Below are positions 45,387 through 56,869 of a stretch of DNA of 64,000 nt, in pieces. Each line of letters begins with the position of its first letter. The first letter of the stretch is position 1. The stretch is from positions 20,274,001 through 20,338,000 of the forward strand of contig OU612073.1 of assembly GCA_914767715.1 (NCBI GenBank), given 5' to 3'. The notes beneath the pieces are model-generated. The model did no database searches, was not told the DNA's origin, and saw only the letters and a list, made by a program, of their open reading frames with translations. The translations under genes were made by a program, and so were the position numbers. Origin of the DNA: Membranipora membranacea (taxonomy: Eukaryota; Bryozoa; Gymnolaemata; Cheilostomatida; Membraniporidae).

Positions 45387-46302
45387 CTTGCCCCCACTTG
45401 CCCCCACTTGCCCCCACTTGCCCCCACTTGCCCCCACTTGCCCCCACTTGCCCCCACTTGCCCCCACTTGCCCCCACTTGCCCCCACTTGCCCCCACTTG
45501 CCCCCACTTGCCCCCACTTGCCCCCACTTGCCCCCACTTGCCCCCACTTGCCCCCACTTGCCCCCACTTGCCCCCACTTGCCCCCACTTGCCCCCACTTG
45601 CCCCCACTTGCCCCCACTTGCCCCCACTTGCCCCCACTTGCCCCCACTTGCCCCCACTTGCCCCCACTTGCCCCCACTTGCCCCCACTTGCCCCCACTTG
45701 CCCCCACTTGCCCCCACTTGCCCCCACTTGCCCCCACTTGCCCCCACTTGCCCCCACTTGCCCCCACTTGCCCCCACTTGCCCCCACTTGCCCCCACTTG
45801 CCCCCACTTGCCCCCACTTGCCCCCACTTGCCCCCACTTGCCCCCACTTGCCCCCACTTGCCCCCACTTGCCCCCACTTGCCCCCACTTGCCCCCACTTG
45901 CCCCCACTTGCCCCCACTTGCCCCCACTTGCCCCCACTTGCCCCCACTTGCCCCCACTTGCCCCCACTTGCCCCCACTTGCCCCCACTTGCCCCCACTTG
46001 CCCCCACTTGCCCCCACTTGCCCCCACTTGCCCCCACTTGCCCCCACTTGCCCCCACTTGCCCCCACTTGCCCCCACTTGCCCCCACTTGCCCCCACTTG
46101 CCCCCACTTGCCCCCACTTGCCCCCACTTGCCCCCACTTGCCCCCACTTGCCCCCACTTGCCCCCACTTGCCCCCACTTGCCCCCACTTGCCCCCACTTG
46201 CCCCCACTTGCCCCCACTTGCCCCCACTTGCCCCCACTTGCCCCCACTTGCCCCCACTTGCCCCCACTTGCCCCCACTTGCCCCCACTTGCCCCCACTTG
46301 CC
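45387..46302. repeat. 10-bp minisatellite CCCCCACTTG, about 91 perfect units
   Basis: Continuous and almost free of variants. The minus strand is (CAAGTGGGGG)n: runs of five G separated by five bases, the arrangement expected for G-quadruplexes. 10 bp is close to one helical turn. No gene function is indicated. Confidence 0.97.
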
Positions 46303-47760
46303 AAGCGGAAGCAAGGGGAAGCAAGGGGAAGGTGTAGGCATGCGGAAGTGTGTGGGTGCAAGCGGAAGTAAGTGTAGGCATGTGGAAGCAGATGGATGCA
46401 AGCGGAAGCAAGTGTAGGCAAGCGGAAGTAAGCGTAGGCAAGCGGAAGTAAATGTAGGCAAGTGGAAGTAAATGTTGGCAAGAGGAAGTAATTGGATGCA
46501 AGTGATAGTAAGTGTAGGCAAGCGGAAGTAAGTGTAAGCAAGCGGAAGTAAGTGTGGGCAATCGAAAGCAAGTGGATGCAAGAGGAAGTAAGTGTAGGCA
46601 AGCGAAAGTAAGCGTAGGCAAGCGGAAGTAAGTGAAGGCAAGCGGAAGTAAATGTAGGCAAGCGGAAGTAAGTGGATGCAAGCGGAAGTAAGTGTAGGCA
46701 AGCCGGAAGTAAGTGAAGGCAAGCGGAAGTAAATGTAGGCAAGCGGAAGTAAATGTGGGCAAGCGGAAGTAAATGTGGGCAAGAGGAAGTAAGTGGATGT
46801 AAGTGGAAGTAAGTGCAGGCAAGCGGAAGTAAGCGCAGGCAAGCGGAAGTAAGCGAAGGTAAGCGGAAGTAAGTGAAGGCAAGCGGAAGTAAATGTAGGC
46901 AAGCGGAAGTAAATGTGGGCAAGAGGTAGTAAGTGGATGCAAGTGGAAGTAAGTGTAGGCAAGCGGAAGTAGGTGAGGGCAAGAGGAAGTAAGTGGATGC
47001 AAGTGGGGGCAAGTGTAGGCAAGCGGAAGTAGGTGAGGGCAAGAGGAAGTAAGTGTGGGCAAGCGAAAGCAAGTGGATGGAAGAGGAAGTAAGTGTAGGC
47101 AAGCGGAAGTAAGCATAGGCAAGCGGAAGTAAGTGAAGGCGAGCGGAAGTAAATGTAGGCAAGCGGAAGTAAGTGGATACAAGCGGAAGTAAGTGTAGGC
47201 AAACGGAAGTAAGCGTAAGCAAGCGGAAGTAAGTGAAAGCAAGCGGAAGTAAATGTAGGCAAGCGGAAGTAAATGTGGGCAAGAGGAAGTAAGTGGATGC
47301 AAGTGGAAGTAAGTGTAGGCAAGCGGAAGTAGGTGAGGGCAAGAGGAAGTAAGTGGATGCAAGTGGGGGCAAGCGGAAGTAAGTGGGTGCAAGCGGAAGT
47401 AAATGGGTGCAGGCGGAAATAAGTGGATGCAAGCAGAAATAAGTGGATGCAAGCAGAAGTAAGTGTGGGCAAGCGGAAGTAAATGTAGGCAAGCGGAAGT
47501 AAATGTGGGCAAGAGCAAGTAAGTGTGGGCAAGCGGAAGTAAGTGTAGGCAAGCGAATGTAGGTGAGGGCAAGTGGTAGTAAGTGGAGGTTAGTGGAAGT
47601 CAGTGTAGGCAAGCGAAAGTAAGTGGATGCAAGAGGAAGTAAGTGTAGCCAAGAGGAAGTAAGTGTAGCCAAGAGGAAGTGAGTGTAGCCAAGAGGAAGT
47701 GAAAGCGAGCCGAACTGAGTGTCGGCAAGCGGAAGTAAGTGTAGGCAAACGGACATAGTA
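46303..47760. repeat. degenerate 20-bp satellite (GCAAGCGGAAGTAAGTGTAG type)
   Basis: About 72 diverged units of about 20 bp. Some contain GCAAGTGGGGGCAAG, i.e. the reverse complement of the neighbouring 10-bp array, so the two arrays are related but inverted relative to each other. The purine-rich strand is the plus strand here and the minus strand in the 10-bp array. Open frames on the minus strand (LPLAYTYFRLPT type) are repeat artefacts. Units fade out between 47,760 and about 48,130. Confidence 0.9.
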
Positions 47761-48130
47761 AGGTTAGTAGGTTCATCGAGGCGAGTTGAGGTAAGTGTAA
47801 GCAAGGTGAGGCAGCTGTGGGCAAATGGTAAGTGAAGGCAGGTTAAGGCAAGTAGAAGTAGTTGAAGACCATGTCACTGCATTATAGTGCTGATTATTGG
47901 AGGTGTGTTTGGTAAGTCAAAGTAAGAGAAGCTAAGCGAGTGAATGTGTGGAAGAGCTGTAAAGATAGATTAGTAGAAGTTTAATTAGGTAAGTAGAGGT
48001 AAGAATATGTAGGAGTTGACAAGTGAATGAAGGTACAGATATAGGTATATAGGTATAGATACATAACCATATGGGCGAGTGTATGTAGGTTGAGGCACGC
48101 ATAATTAGGTGTAGGTAGATGTTGGTTGCC

Positions 48131-49329
48131 GTAGGTATTCAAGAGGAAAAAAATGGTGTTTTATTGTAAAGTACTGACATTTACCATAGACACACAAGAG
48201 AAGACGTTTGGAGATGTTTATATAGTGATGATCAATAGCTTCGTTGAGAGAAAGGAATGCAGAATCGTGTGATAATGAAGGATAAGTCACAACTTGAATT
48301 CAGTTCATAATATTATTGAGTTTAGGTTGAAGTTCCAGATGAACAACATTCTTCCAATTCCTATCGAACCATTATACTTTTTTCCCGCTGAAACTTTATT
48401 CGTTAACGCAATGTAGTTATTGCATGATAGTGTCACACACCGCACACTCAGATCGAAAATGAGTCAAACTAACCAACAAAATTATAACTGCACAAAATGA
48501 AATAATAATGCAAAACCAAATATGATCAAGGTGCCACTTATGGCCTCCTTTATTCAACAATGAATATAATATAAAATGAATAATATTTCCAAGAATGTCT
48601 TCATGTTGCCCTTGATCAATGGTTTTCATAAAGAAATGTTGTTGCCTCTTCATCGGTCATAAAAAGAAAATCTATTTTGTATTATCTTTATGATGTACTT
48701 ATGGCTTCAATCTAAACATTCCATTATTGACAAAAGAATAAATATACCTGGAGTTGTTGGCAGATCTTTAGTGTTGGTTATTGAAGAGTTTGTTTTTCAT
48801 TTACTGAAGTTCACTGCAATAGTAACGCTCTGATGCATTTCTGTAGGGCGTAGGTCACACAATGGCTACAAATAACAGATGGAGGAGATTTGAATCAAGC
48901 TCATGAGTATATTTTCCCAAACTGCCTGAGCTGGAATGATGCGAATATATAATATATTTAGACCTGAGATCCCTTCGTGGTGTGTGCTAAAATCTAGAAG
49001 TGAACACCTGAATATACTTTAATTGGCCATTCAGGAATCTGATTTGCAGCTGTGATATGAAATATGTAACATCAATTAAATTGAAATGATATGTACTCAC
49101 ATTTTGTCAGTTACAGAGATTGCCATAATATATTCATGGATGCAGAGAACTTGCGCGGATCAACCAGCGACGAAACGAGAAAAACTCAATCCTACTAAGT
49201 CTGGCAGGCCGATATTACCACTGACCATCTTATTGCTCACCAAGTGTGAGATATCTGCAGCATATCACCTACAATAATATAGAAATATGGTGAGAGCATG
49301 TTCTCAGCATTAAATGACAGACAGTCATT
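48131..49329. other. no gene recognised
   Basis: Only short unsupported frames on both strands. AT-rich. Confidence 0.45.
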
Positions 49330-49397
49330 CTAGTTTCCAATTAGTCTTGTTCACGCGGCCAAAACCTGTGGCCGCGTGAACAAGGCTAGTTTCCAAT
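49330..49397. repeat. perfect 16-bp hairpin flanked by a 12-bp direct repeat
   Basis: CTTGTTCACGCGGCCA (49346-49361) and its exact reverse complement (49369-49384) flank a 7-base loop. CTAGTTTCCAAT occurs directly before (49330) and after (49386). The GC-rich stem in AT-rich DNA with flanking direct repeats looks like a small inserted foldback sequence. Confidence 0.8.
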
Positions 49398-49554
49398 AGA
49401 TAGCACCGCTATTTCTCTTACAACCATGGACTCCAATTAGGGTATCATATCGCATTATCAGGTCATGCTTACACTATAATACCTGAAAATGGATAGTTGA
49501 TTGTGATTAGTTGACAGCAAATTGTGCCAGATAATAAAAGATGATCATTGTTAT

Positions 49555-49960
49555 CTGCATAAACAGATTAGCAAATTAAATTTTTGGGTGTTATTGTAGA
49601 CAGCAGGATCACTCTAAGAAACACTCTCAGCCCTAGCCTCTTACTTAATGGATCAGTTATTTCTTTCTGTGAGACTACTAAATATCTTGGTATTGAGATT
49701 GACCAGGAGCTCAGATTTGAAGCCCACATCTCAAATGTAGTTCGTAAGGCAATTCAAAGAATGTAATTAAAAACTCTCTGTTTTTGAGTACCAAGCCACT
49801 AGCATGCATGCTTTTTAAAAGTTTAATTGTGTCACTTAAATGTATTGACTACCAGTCCTCTATCCTGCCATTTACCAACGAGATAAGAAGGACCCTAAAT
49901 ACCGCACTGCCTGGGGCAAAGACTGCTTTTTGAGACGCATGTGCATTTATATTAATAATA
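49555..49960 (+). mobile_element. LINE RT C-terminal fragment
   Basis: The frame 49584-49745 contains LGVIVDSRITLRN just before it and CETTKYLGIEIDQELRFEAH with ISNVVRKAI. This is the 'K-LG--ID--L-F--HI------K' motif at the end of LINE reverse transcriptases. Following frames (49790-49950) are degenerate. 49996-50445 has further open frames without recognisable motifs that may be its continuation. Confidence 0.6.
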
Positions 49961-50449
49961 CAATTTTTTAACTTTACTTTTTAATAATACTATTTTTGCA
50001 TGCAAGGCAACTTCATTATTTTTTTAGCAGAGTACGTGTACCAGCAAGCTTTTTCTCGCAACTTTTACAGTTAGTGATAGAATACAAATCAATCAACTAT
50101 AATTGCACATCGTGCTTGTATCTAATAGAAGTTCTCAAACATATGAGCATGGATGGGAAGGTAAAAAAATATTCTATGTAGCAAACATCAAATCTTTCAT
50201 AGCCTATGCCTCTGCAAAATACAATACGCTTGCAGATGCAGAAAAAGTTTAACTTGAACAAATTTAACGTTCTGCAACACTCTTTTTGCAATGAAATATC
50301 AAGGCCAGCTAACAATATCGAGTTATCTATTCCATTTGGACTTGAAGAAGGAGTCCTGTACTACTCCTCAGTCCTCACATTGCCTGACCTCATTATATTT
50401 TCAGTTCATGACTACCAGTTAAAGCTAGTTCATTCTCACCTTTGAAAAT

Positions 50450-51299
50450 TGTAAGGCCAGTAGAGCGAACTGAAGTTCAAGTCCGGATATAATATCATGA
50501 GAGGTACTGATTTGTTATTGTTTCTTTTTCAACAGCCAGAGTCTGTGCTTCATAAAAGAGTGTCCAAGTAAAACGTGATGTCTCTATAACATGACAATAC
50601 AGATTTCTCTTCTGGAACACCTAGAAATTAAAATGATGTGATTACAAAACTGTGGATAGTTAATTAATGTAGAAAATGATATTATCTTTATTTAGTCATC
50701 CTAGATCATATCATGACACTTCAGGTCAATGATTATGAAAGAGTTGACCTTATCTTTTATTGAGTTCAAGATGGCAATATAATAGCGGCTATTTTGTTAC
50801 ATTGCATGTTTCGTGTTGAGATGTTAGACAAAACCTTTCTACGTCTATGGCTGAGACCATACATAATTATTAGGTTTATTATAAGGGCAATAGGTAAACA
50901 GGTTGTATCAATAATAATTTATTCCATCTCAAAAAGTTTGAGTGGAAGCTTCAATGACAAAGTCCACAACGTCATGTTATGGAAATCCAAGAATACTCAC
51001 ATTATTTTTGTGTTAGATTTAATATGTGAAAATTGAAACAAGTTCTTCCTTTGCAGCGACCCTTCTGTTTTATCTACAGTCATGATAACGCTAAAGCGTT
51101 ATATACCATATGTACATATTAGCCACCATCTGTCGTTTCAGCTCGTGACTACAAAACATAATTCAGGATGTTGTTGGTGTAAATGGGTCCTATTCATAAA
51201 TAGTAATTTTGCGACATAGATAGCTGGTAATGTCTTCTAGAGAAAAAACTAGTTCATCGAGGCTTGAAATATTGCCCTTTTATTTTCACAAAATTGTAA
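50450..51299. other. no gene recognised
   Basis: AT-rich with short unsupported frames. Confidence 0.4.
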
Positions 51300-51415
51300 A
51301 ATATTCTACCTTCTTCATGCTTAAGTTTTTTCATATCTCATGGAGTGCCAGAAGGTTAGGCAGAAGCTGATACCAGTGCCAATGATCATTCCGCTCTCAG
51401 CATGAGATGTCTTCT
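51300..51415 (+). repeat. dispersed repeat, copy 1 (GGAGTGCCAGAAGGTTAGGCAG type)
   Basis: The order CTACCTTCTTCATGC, then CTCATGGAGTGCCAGAAGG, then CCAGTGCCAATGATCATTCC and TCAGCATGAGA is shared with 61995-62095 and 63405-63525. Non-coding, ends unknown. Confidence 0.55.
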
Positions 51416-52572
51416 CTCCCTATTTATAAGAGTTCAAGTGAGATAGTGGTGTTTGAAACACTGTATTAAATGTACCTCCGGTCAGATGTCCGTGACCATC
51501 ATTGGCCTTTGGCAGAGAGATCTTAAATCTATCATGGGCACCTACTCCTCATCAAACTTTATCAAAATACTTATTTTCAATTTTTGCATCCTGTTGTTTT
51601 AGCTCAACTGTAGCAGTTGAGGAGTTGAAATCTATGGCATTTTAATTGTTCCATATTGCTTTATATAATGTGGCAAACAAATTTAAAAGCTTACGTTTAT
51701 CGTATGCTTGGGTTTGTAAGACCCCTTTACAAAGGAGAATGAGTTTTACGCCCTGAAAAAGGTGGACAATTGTTTCCACCGGGCACCCTGAACAAAAGGC
51801 GCATGTGATATTGGCCTTTGAAAGTTTTTATCTTTTTTTTTGTATTCTCCTGCTTTAAGACTTTCAAACGCTAGATGCCACATAAAGTCAACTATTGGTA
51901 CGGATAATACAGAGTCAGTTATTTAACAGTAGCTTCTTCTAGCCATTGATAGAGCGGATTCATGGATACAGGGAGGGGAGATCTTGAATGTGTTATGACT
52001 TTTTAGGGTGCTAAGAGACTCCTCGACTTGTTGTTATGGTCATATGATAGTGAAAAAAAAAGAGGCTCCGAGTTCATTTACATCGAGGTAAAGATATCTG
52101 TAGACCAAAAAAGAACTTAGGAAGAGCAAGGCATGGGTGCTCCAAAGATTCACAGCTTGGTTGTATAAGATTGTGGAAAAGGACAAAATCATTTATATCT
52201 GAGGCCTCCCAGCCCCCTTTCTCTTTTTCAAGTTTGATGGTGATACGTCTCTTAGGCCTTCGCAATAAAATGAAAAAAAAAGAGTAAATAAGGGTTTTGA
52301 ACCGTGTGGAAAACCTCCTGGTCTGGTGAGAACATAGGAGCTAAAAAGAGAAGAATTGGGAGTATGATGGTATTTATGATCAGGATTTAACCTCTCAAGA
52401 GAGCATGGGATGTTTGTAAAACATTTTAGTTTCTTTTCAACTTTTGATATTATTTCTGTGGTGTTCAGATTTGATTACTGTAATACTCTATTACTGTATT
52501 ACATATTCACCCATGTACAAACCAAGAGGTGTGATGAGTCTAGCATACATAGCCTATAACTCTCTGCTGGAG
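51416..52572. other. no gene recognised
   Basis: AT-rich; includes a minus-strand frame at 52074-52265 without a recognisable domain and poly-A stretches (52050-52062, 52270-52282). Confidence 0.4.
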
Positions 52573-53126
52573 GTTAAAGCAGAGGCCACATGATCGTGCA
52601 GATTTCCACTAATTCTTGAAAATTAAATTTCATACGAATATTAGCCTGCCACACATGATTGTCATTTCCCAAATTCGTACTAATGACTTATGGGTGTAAT
52701 CCTACTGTAATCCTCTGCAGCCAATCTAAACCATGGCCTACAGTGATAAATAAAAAATTAAACCAAGGAGAATCTGTTTCTTCTTGTTTATGATACCAAC
52801 CAGTCCAGTGATTCAGCTTCTGGATATGCTTAGGCTCAACTATCTCTCATATTTATTCAATTTGATACCCCATTAGTCATTGTATCCCTTCTCCCTCTTG
52901 CTCCAGTTGTTTACATAGATATGACCTTGACATATCAATCAAAACGAGATAGGAAATCAATCAAATCTGACAGCCAATCAGATAACATTTCGTGAAAATT
53001 TATACGATTCGGATTCGTGCATCGTGAACATCAAACGTTTCACGAATTCGTGGAAATCCCTATTCGTACGAAATTATTCGTGAATAATTTATACAAATCG
53101 TGAGAAAACAGCCTCGTGTGGCCTTA
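52573..53126. mobile_element. probable MITE with AGGCCACA-type inverted ends
   Basis: AGGCCACATGA at 52580-52590 is mirrored by TCGTGTGGCCT at 53113-53123. The right part (52990-53105) is full of overlapping inverted motifs (TTCGTGAA, CACGAATTCGTG, ATTCGTACGAAATTATTCGT). Target-site duplication not clear. Confidence 0.45.
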
Positions 53127-53299
53127 GCTTAAAAGCTCTATAAATAGAGACCATCTGAAGGTTATATGGAACGAAATAGACGATTCAAAACTCTAGTTAC
53201 AAATGCTATTGCTGACCCTGGATTACTTAGAGCAAGAAAGAGAGGAAAGTGAGCCGGGGTTCGTGTGAAACATCAGGTTAAAAACTCTTAAGAGTTCCC

Positions 53300-55719
53300 C
53301 TGCCAGCCATCTTACTGACCACTGCACAATCAGTACGCTACAAGCTAGATGAACTGCACGGATTAATACAAACACTTAGGATAAAAAATCTTTCGCAATA
53401 ACCTATATGACAGAGTCCTGGCTTACACCAGAGATAAATATTAACCTGTATGACAGAGTCCTGGCTTACACCAGAGATAACCTGTATGACAGAGTCCTGG
53501 CTTACACCAGAGATAACCTGTATGACAGAGTCCTGGCTTACACCAGAGATAACCTGTATGACAGAGTCCTGGCTTACACCAGAGATAACCTGTATGACAG
53601 AGTCCTGGCTTACACCAGAGATAACCTGTATGACAGAGTCCTGGCTTACACCAGAGATAAATATGCGCTGGATTGATTTACAGGGATATGAACAATTTTG
53701 TAATTATACTAACAAATCTGTCGGAGGAGGTACTCTCTGTTATGTAGATAAAAACTGGTCAACCAACAACCAAATAATACACGACCACATAGACCCACAC
53801 TGTGAAATCCTCACTGTAAAATCAAGACCCCACTGGCTGCCTCGCGAGTTCTCATTGATTATATCTGTATACATGTACTGCTATACTCCTTTCACTTGTG
53901 ACTCTCATCTTAAACCAAATGCAGCTGATACTGCTAAAACTATTACAACCCATGTTAAACATATGAGCAAAGATACCCTGAATCCTGCATACTTGTGATG
54001 GGCGATTTTAATGAATTTCTTATCAAACTCAATAACTATTACCAGATGGTCACTAAACACAACCGTGGAAATGAAACACTGGACAAGTGTTATGTCAGGA
54101 TTCAGAACGCCTTCACACAGTGCAACCAGTTAGCCCAACTTGGATATGCACCTCATACCATCATATGTGCCTCTCTCCAAATCTAAGTTACCGTCCAAGA
54201 GCGTGACTACAGTGAGGAAAATTGTGAACATCTATTGGCATGTTTTGAGACCACTAAATGGGCTACTCTACTATGTGATGATGACTCCGTTGATCACCAA
54301 ACTGGAGTTATAAATGACATTGAGTTTTGCACAGATTTATGCATTACGAGTGAAACTTTCAAAAGAAAACTCAATGAGAAGCCATGGATTACTAAGCAAA
54401 TCAAGTTTCGTGCTATCTGACTGTTCCATTGCTTTTTGACGTTTTATATACCTTTGATACTGTTTTACTCATTCTAGTTTTTATAGTAAGCAATAAACAC
54501 ATGCAAAAAAAAAAGAAAAAAGATGCACATGCGGATGGAAATCAAAAACTTCATCACAAACTGAAAAATAAAATCTTGAAAAAAAAAACTACTCTCAGAA
54601 AAAATCCAACAACACCTAGCTAAAGGAGCTGCAAACCCTTGGCATGATATTAAGACACTAAGTGGATTACAATCTAACGATAGCAGCCCACCACAAGATA
54701 CTAAATAATATACTGCAGATGATCTGATTACATTCTTTGCTAGATTTGAAAAGCCTAATAATAACCAACAATCATGTCACGAGATTGCTGATATCCCTAC
54801 AACTCAAACTGCTCCTACTTTTGACATTAATGAGGATACTGTGCTAAAAAGTCTGAAGCGGCTCAACCCTCGAAAAGGTGCTGGTCCTGACAAAGTTATC
54901 CCTAAAGTTCCAAAACCTGTTCATCTGGATTATCCTATGTTATCACTAAATTATACTCCCGCTCAATTGAAACTCAAACTACACCTACGACCTGGAAGAC
55001 TGCTACAATCAAACCACTACCAAAAGTGAACAATCCTGAACAACTTAAACAATATACCGTCCTATTGCTAGCTGCCTGGTGAAAGTATTAGAGAGACTTA
55101 TAAAGACCTATCTCTCTAACCACACTCCCTTGGATAAATTTCATTCGCTTATCGCTCACATCGCTCAACCCAGGATGCAGTGCTCTGCCTCATTGCAATT
55201 GTTACTACCTTTATTGACAAACAAGCTTCTAATTATTCACGATGCCTATTCCTAGATTTTCTTTTGCTTAAATGTCAGTCATCTCGTACCTAAATTACAA
55301 CATCTGGACTGTAATGTACCTGGATGATTAACCTGTTTCCTCAGTGGTTGAGTTCAAAGAACATTAGTTGATGGCCTTATGTCTGAGCCTATTATCACCA
55401 ATACAGGCACTCCCCAGGGTTCTGAGTTAGGCCCTCTCTTGTTTTCTTATTTTTGATACTTACGTAATAGAATGTAATTCTGATGAGTCTGATTTGAGTA
55501 ATTATTTTTCTGGAGTAGATAGAATATCCAATCAATGTAATTCCTTAGACCTTGCGTTGAACCCAAGTAAGACCCAAGAAATGTGGTTTTCTACTAAAAG
55601 GATTAAGAGCAATACAGAGCAATGTTTGACACTCAGTATTATTGTTAGCATTATACTTTCAATGAAAAATTATATTGGTATGTTTAGTAAGAAGATTGTA
55701 ATCAGCAGTTAAAAGAGTA
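53300..55719 (+). mobile_element. LINE with AP endonuclease and RT remnants (Jockey/CR1-Rex1-like), 3' end cut by a MITE
   Basis: The endonuclease part: MTESWLTPEI (start of the conserved 'T-SWL' motif, here multiplied), DLQGYEQFCNYTNKSVGGGT, SLIISVYMYCYTPF, then in a new frame MGDFNEFL (the GDFN motif, catalytic). The RT part: LKRLNPRKGAGPDKVIPKV (54850-54905), then degenerate frames with FAYRSHRSTQDAVLCLIAIV and SRCLFLDF (55140-55262), TGTPQGSELGPLLF-like codons near 55400, and LDLALNPSKTQEMWFS (55545-55592). Several stops and shifts make it inactive. The domain order of a full ORF2 is preserved over 2.4 kb. The element at 55720 begins at its 3' side. Confidence 0.75.
53401..53661 (+). repeat. 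36-bp tandem repeat (7 copies) inside the LINE endonuclease
   Basis: A unit with ATGACAGAGTCCTGGCTTAC and ACCAGAGATAACCTGT is repeated six times at a 36-bp period from 53444, after a first copy that is 7 bp longer. In frame the repeat multiplies MTESWLTPEITC; the first copy is shifted by one base. Confidence 0.9.
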
Positions 55720-56407
55720 AAGCTGTAGCTCCACGTAACGATTTTTACATCGATTTGGGGTCACGAGTGGTTAATCGGTGGATCTGCACGAGTGATTACT
55801 CGTGTTAAGTGGACATCGAACTTGTTGGTCTTTTGCCCGAGTGATCTAGACGATCCTCTATGCTGATTGGTTGTTGATTGCTTGCTTAAATAATTACGCG
55901 GTTTAACACGTCATCTATCAAATCGTGACAGGCTATCAAAAATGGAGGAGTTGATAATATCTGTAGTTAAATCACATCCTCCTATTTATGATAAAAAAGA
56001 CCATAACTACAAAGATAGGAGTGGTGCTGTAGTGAAAATATGGAAGGTAATAGCTGTATCACTTGGAAATGGAAGCTTTCCTGACATGACATCCATAGTA
56101 TAGCATAGGAAACTCAATTTTACAGAAGAATGAAATTTTATTTGGTGAAGATTTTAAGTGACAAAGACCCGGATTTAATATGACACTATATCCGGTCATT
56201 TGTTAACACGCCCATTAAATATCATTGGTCAATCGATTGAACTGAGGGAGTTAATTGGTCAATCTAGGCACCTGGTTTATTACCCCACTATAACTCACTA
56301 AACCATCGAGTAATAACTCATAGGCCTGTGTAGCAGTGTGAGATCGGCCTAGCATGTCTAGACATGCCATCGGCCTGTGATTACATCGTTAAGTGGAGCT
56401 ACAGCTT
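55720..56407. mobile_element. TIR element with TA duplication and a MADF-like ORF
   Basis: The ends AAGCTGTAGCTCCACGTAAC and the inverse of GTTAAGTGGAGCTACAGCTT agree over about 22 bp, flanked by TA (55718-55719 and 56408-56409). It starts with AAGCTG like the element at 15118-15493, suggesting a related family. 688 bp, with one small ORF described separately. Confidence 0.75.
55942..56103 (+). CDS. 53-codon MADF-domain-like ORF in the TIR element
   Basis: ATG at 55942, stop TAG at 56101. The product starts MEELIISVVKSHPPIYDKKD and has YKDRSGAVVKIWKVIAVSLG. This fits the MADF/Myb-SANT-like pattern (LI--V---P-IYD-----Y-D------W--IA--LG), a DNA-binding fold used by transcription factors and by the accessory protein of PIF/Harbinger transposons. 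It ends where the third helix would finish, so the domain is truncated or split by an intron. It could be a remnant of the accessory gene of the autonomous parent. No transposase is present. Confidence 0.5.
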   Translation: MEELIISVVKSHPPIYDKKDHNYKDRSGAVVKIWKVIAVSLGNGSFPDMTSIV

Positions 56408-56869
56408 TACAGGTTTTATTGGGAAGAGTCGTTATTGTCCCCTCCCTATGGAATCAGTACAGCCAATGCTTGAAACTAAGAGAAGGCCGAAGATTACCAT
56501 GCTGTAAGGTCTCCTTAAAAATGTCTACTATTATGTCAATTATGTTATTGAAAAATTTCTCCAGTAACACCATCCAAGTCTGGTATTTTATTGTTTTCCA
56601 TCATAGTTTAGTTTTTATAATAGGGTCTTGTACTAGTAGTAGAGCTGTCACTACAGTTGGCTTTGTATAGCTCACTCAAATTTTCAAACCTGGAAGGGTT
56701 GTCATTATGTATGATGACAGTTTCTGGGTTTTTAACTGATTCAGTTTTTTTACTAACGTCTGTTTTGTATCCTACCAAAAAATATGCACTGCACTTTTCA
56801 TCTGACGACTCCTTGAGGAAACCAGATATAAAACGGTTGCTCCTTCAATTCTCAAGTTCTCAAATAATA
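56408..56869. other. no gene recognised
   Basis: Probably LINE-derived sequence between the MITE and the next LINE block; frames at 56377-56878 show no clear motif. Confidence 0.35.

Noticed and set aside
41310-46302. CRISPR array
   Set aside because: Units are directly contiguous without unique spacers, in a eukaryotic context.
41158-47804. Very long open frames (up to about 1,700 codons) on both strands
   Set aside because: They are created by repeat units without stop codons in several frames (61 bp and 10 bp are not multiples of 3; the 20-bp array also lacks stops). All frames are open at once and no frame is favoured.
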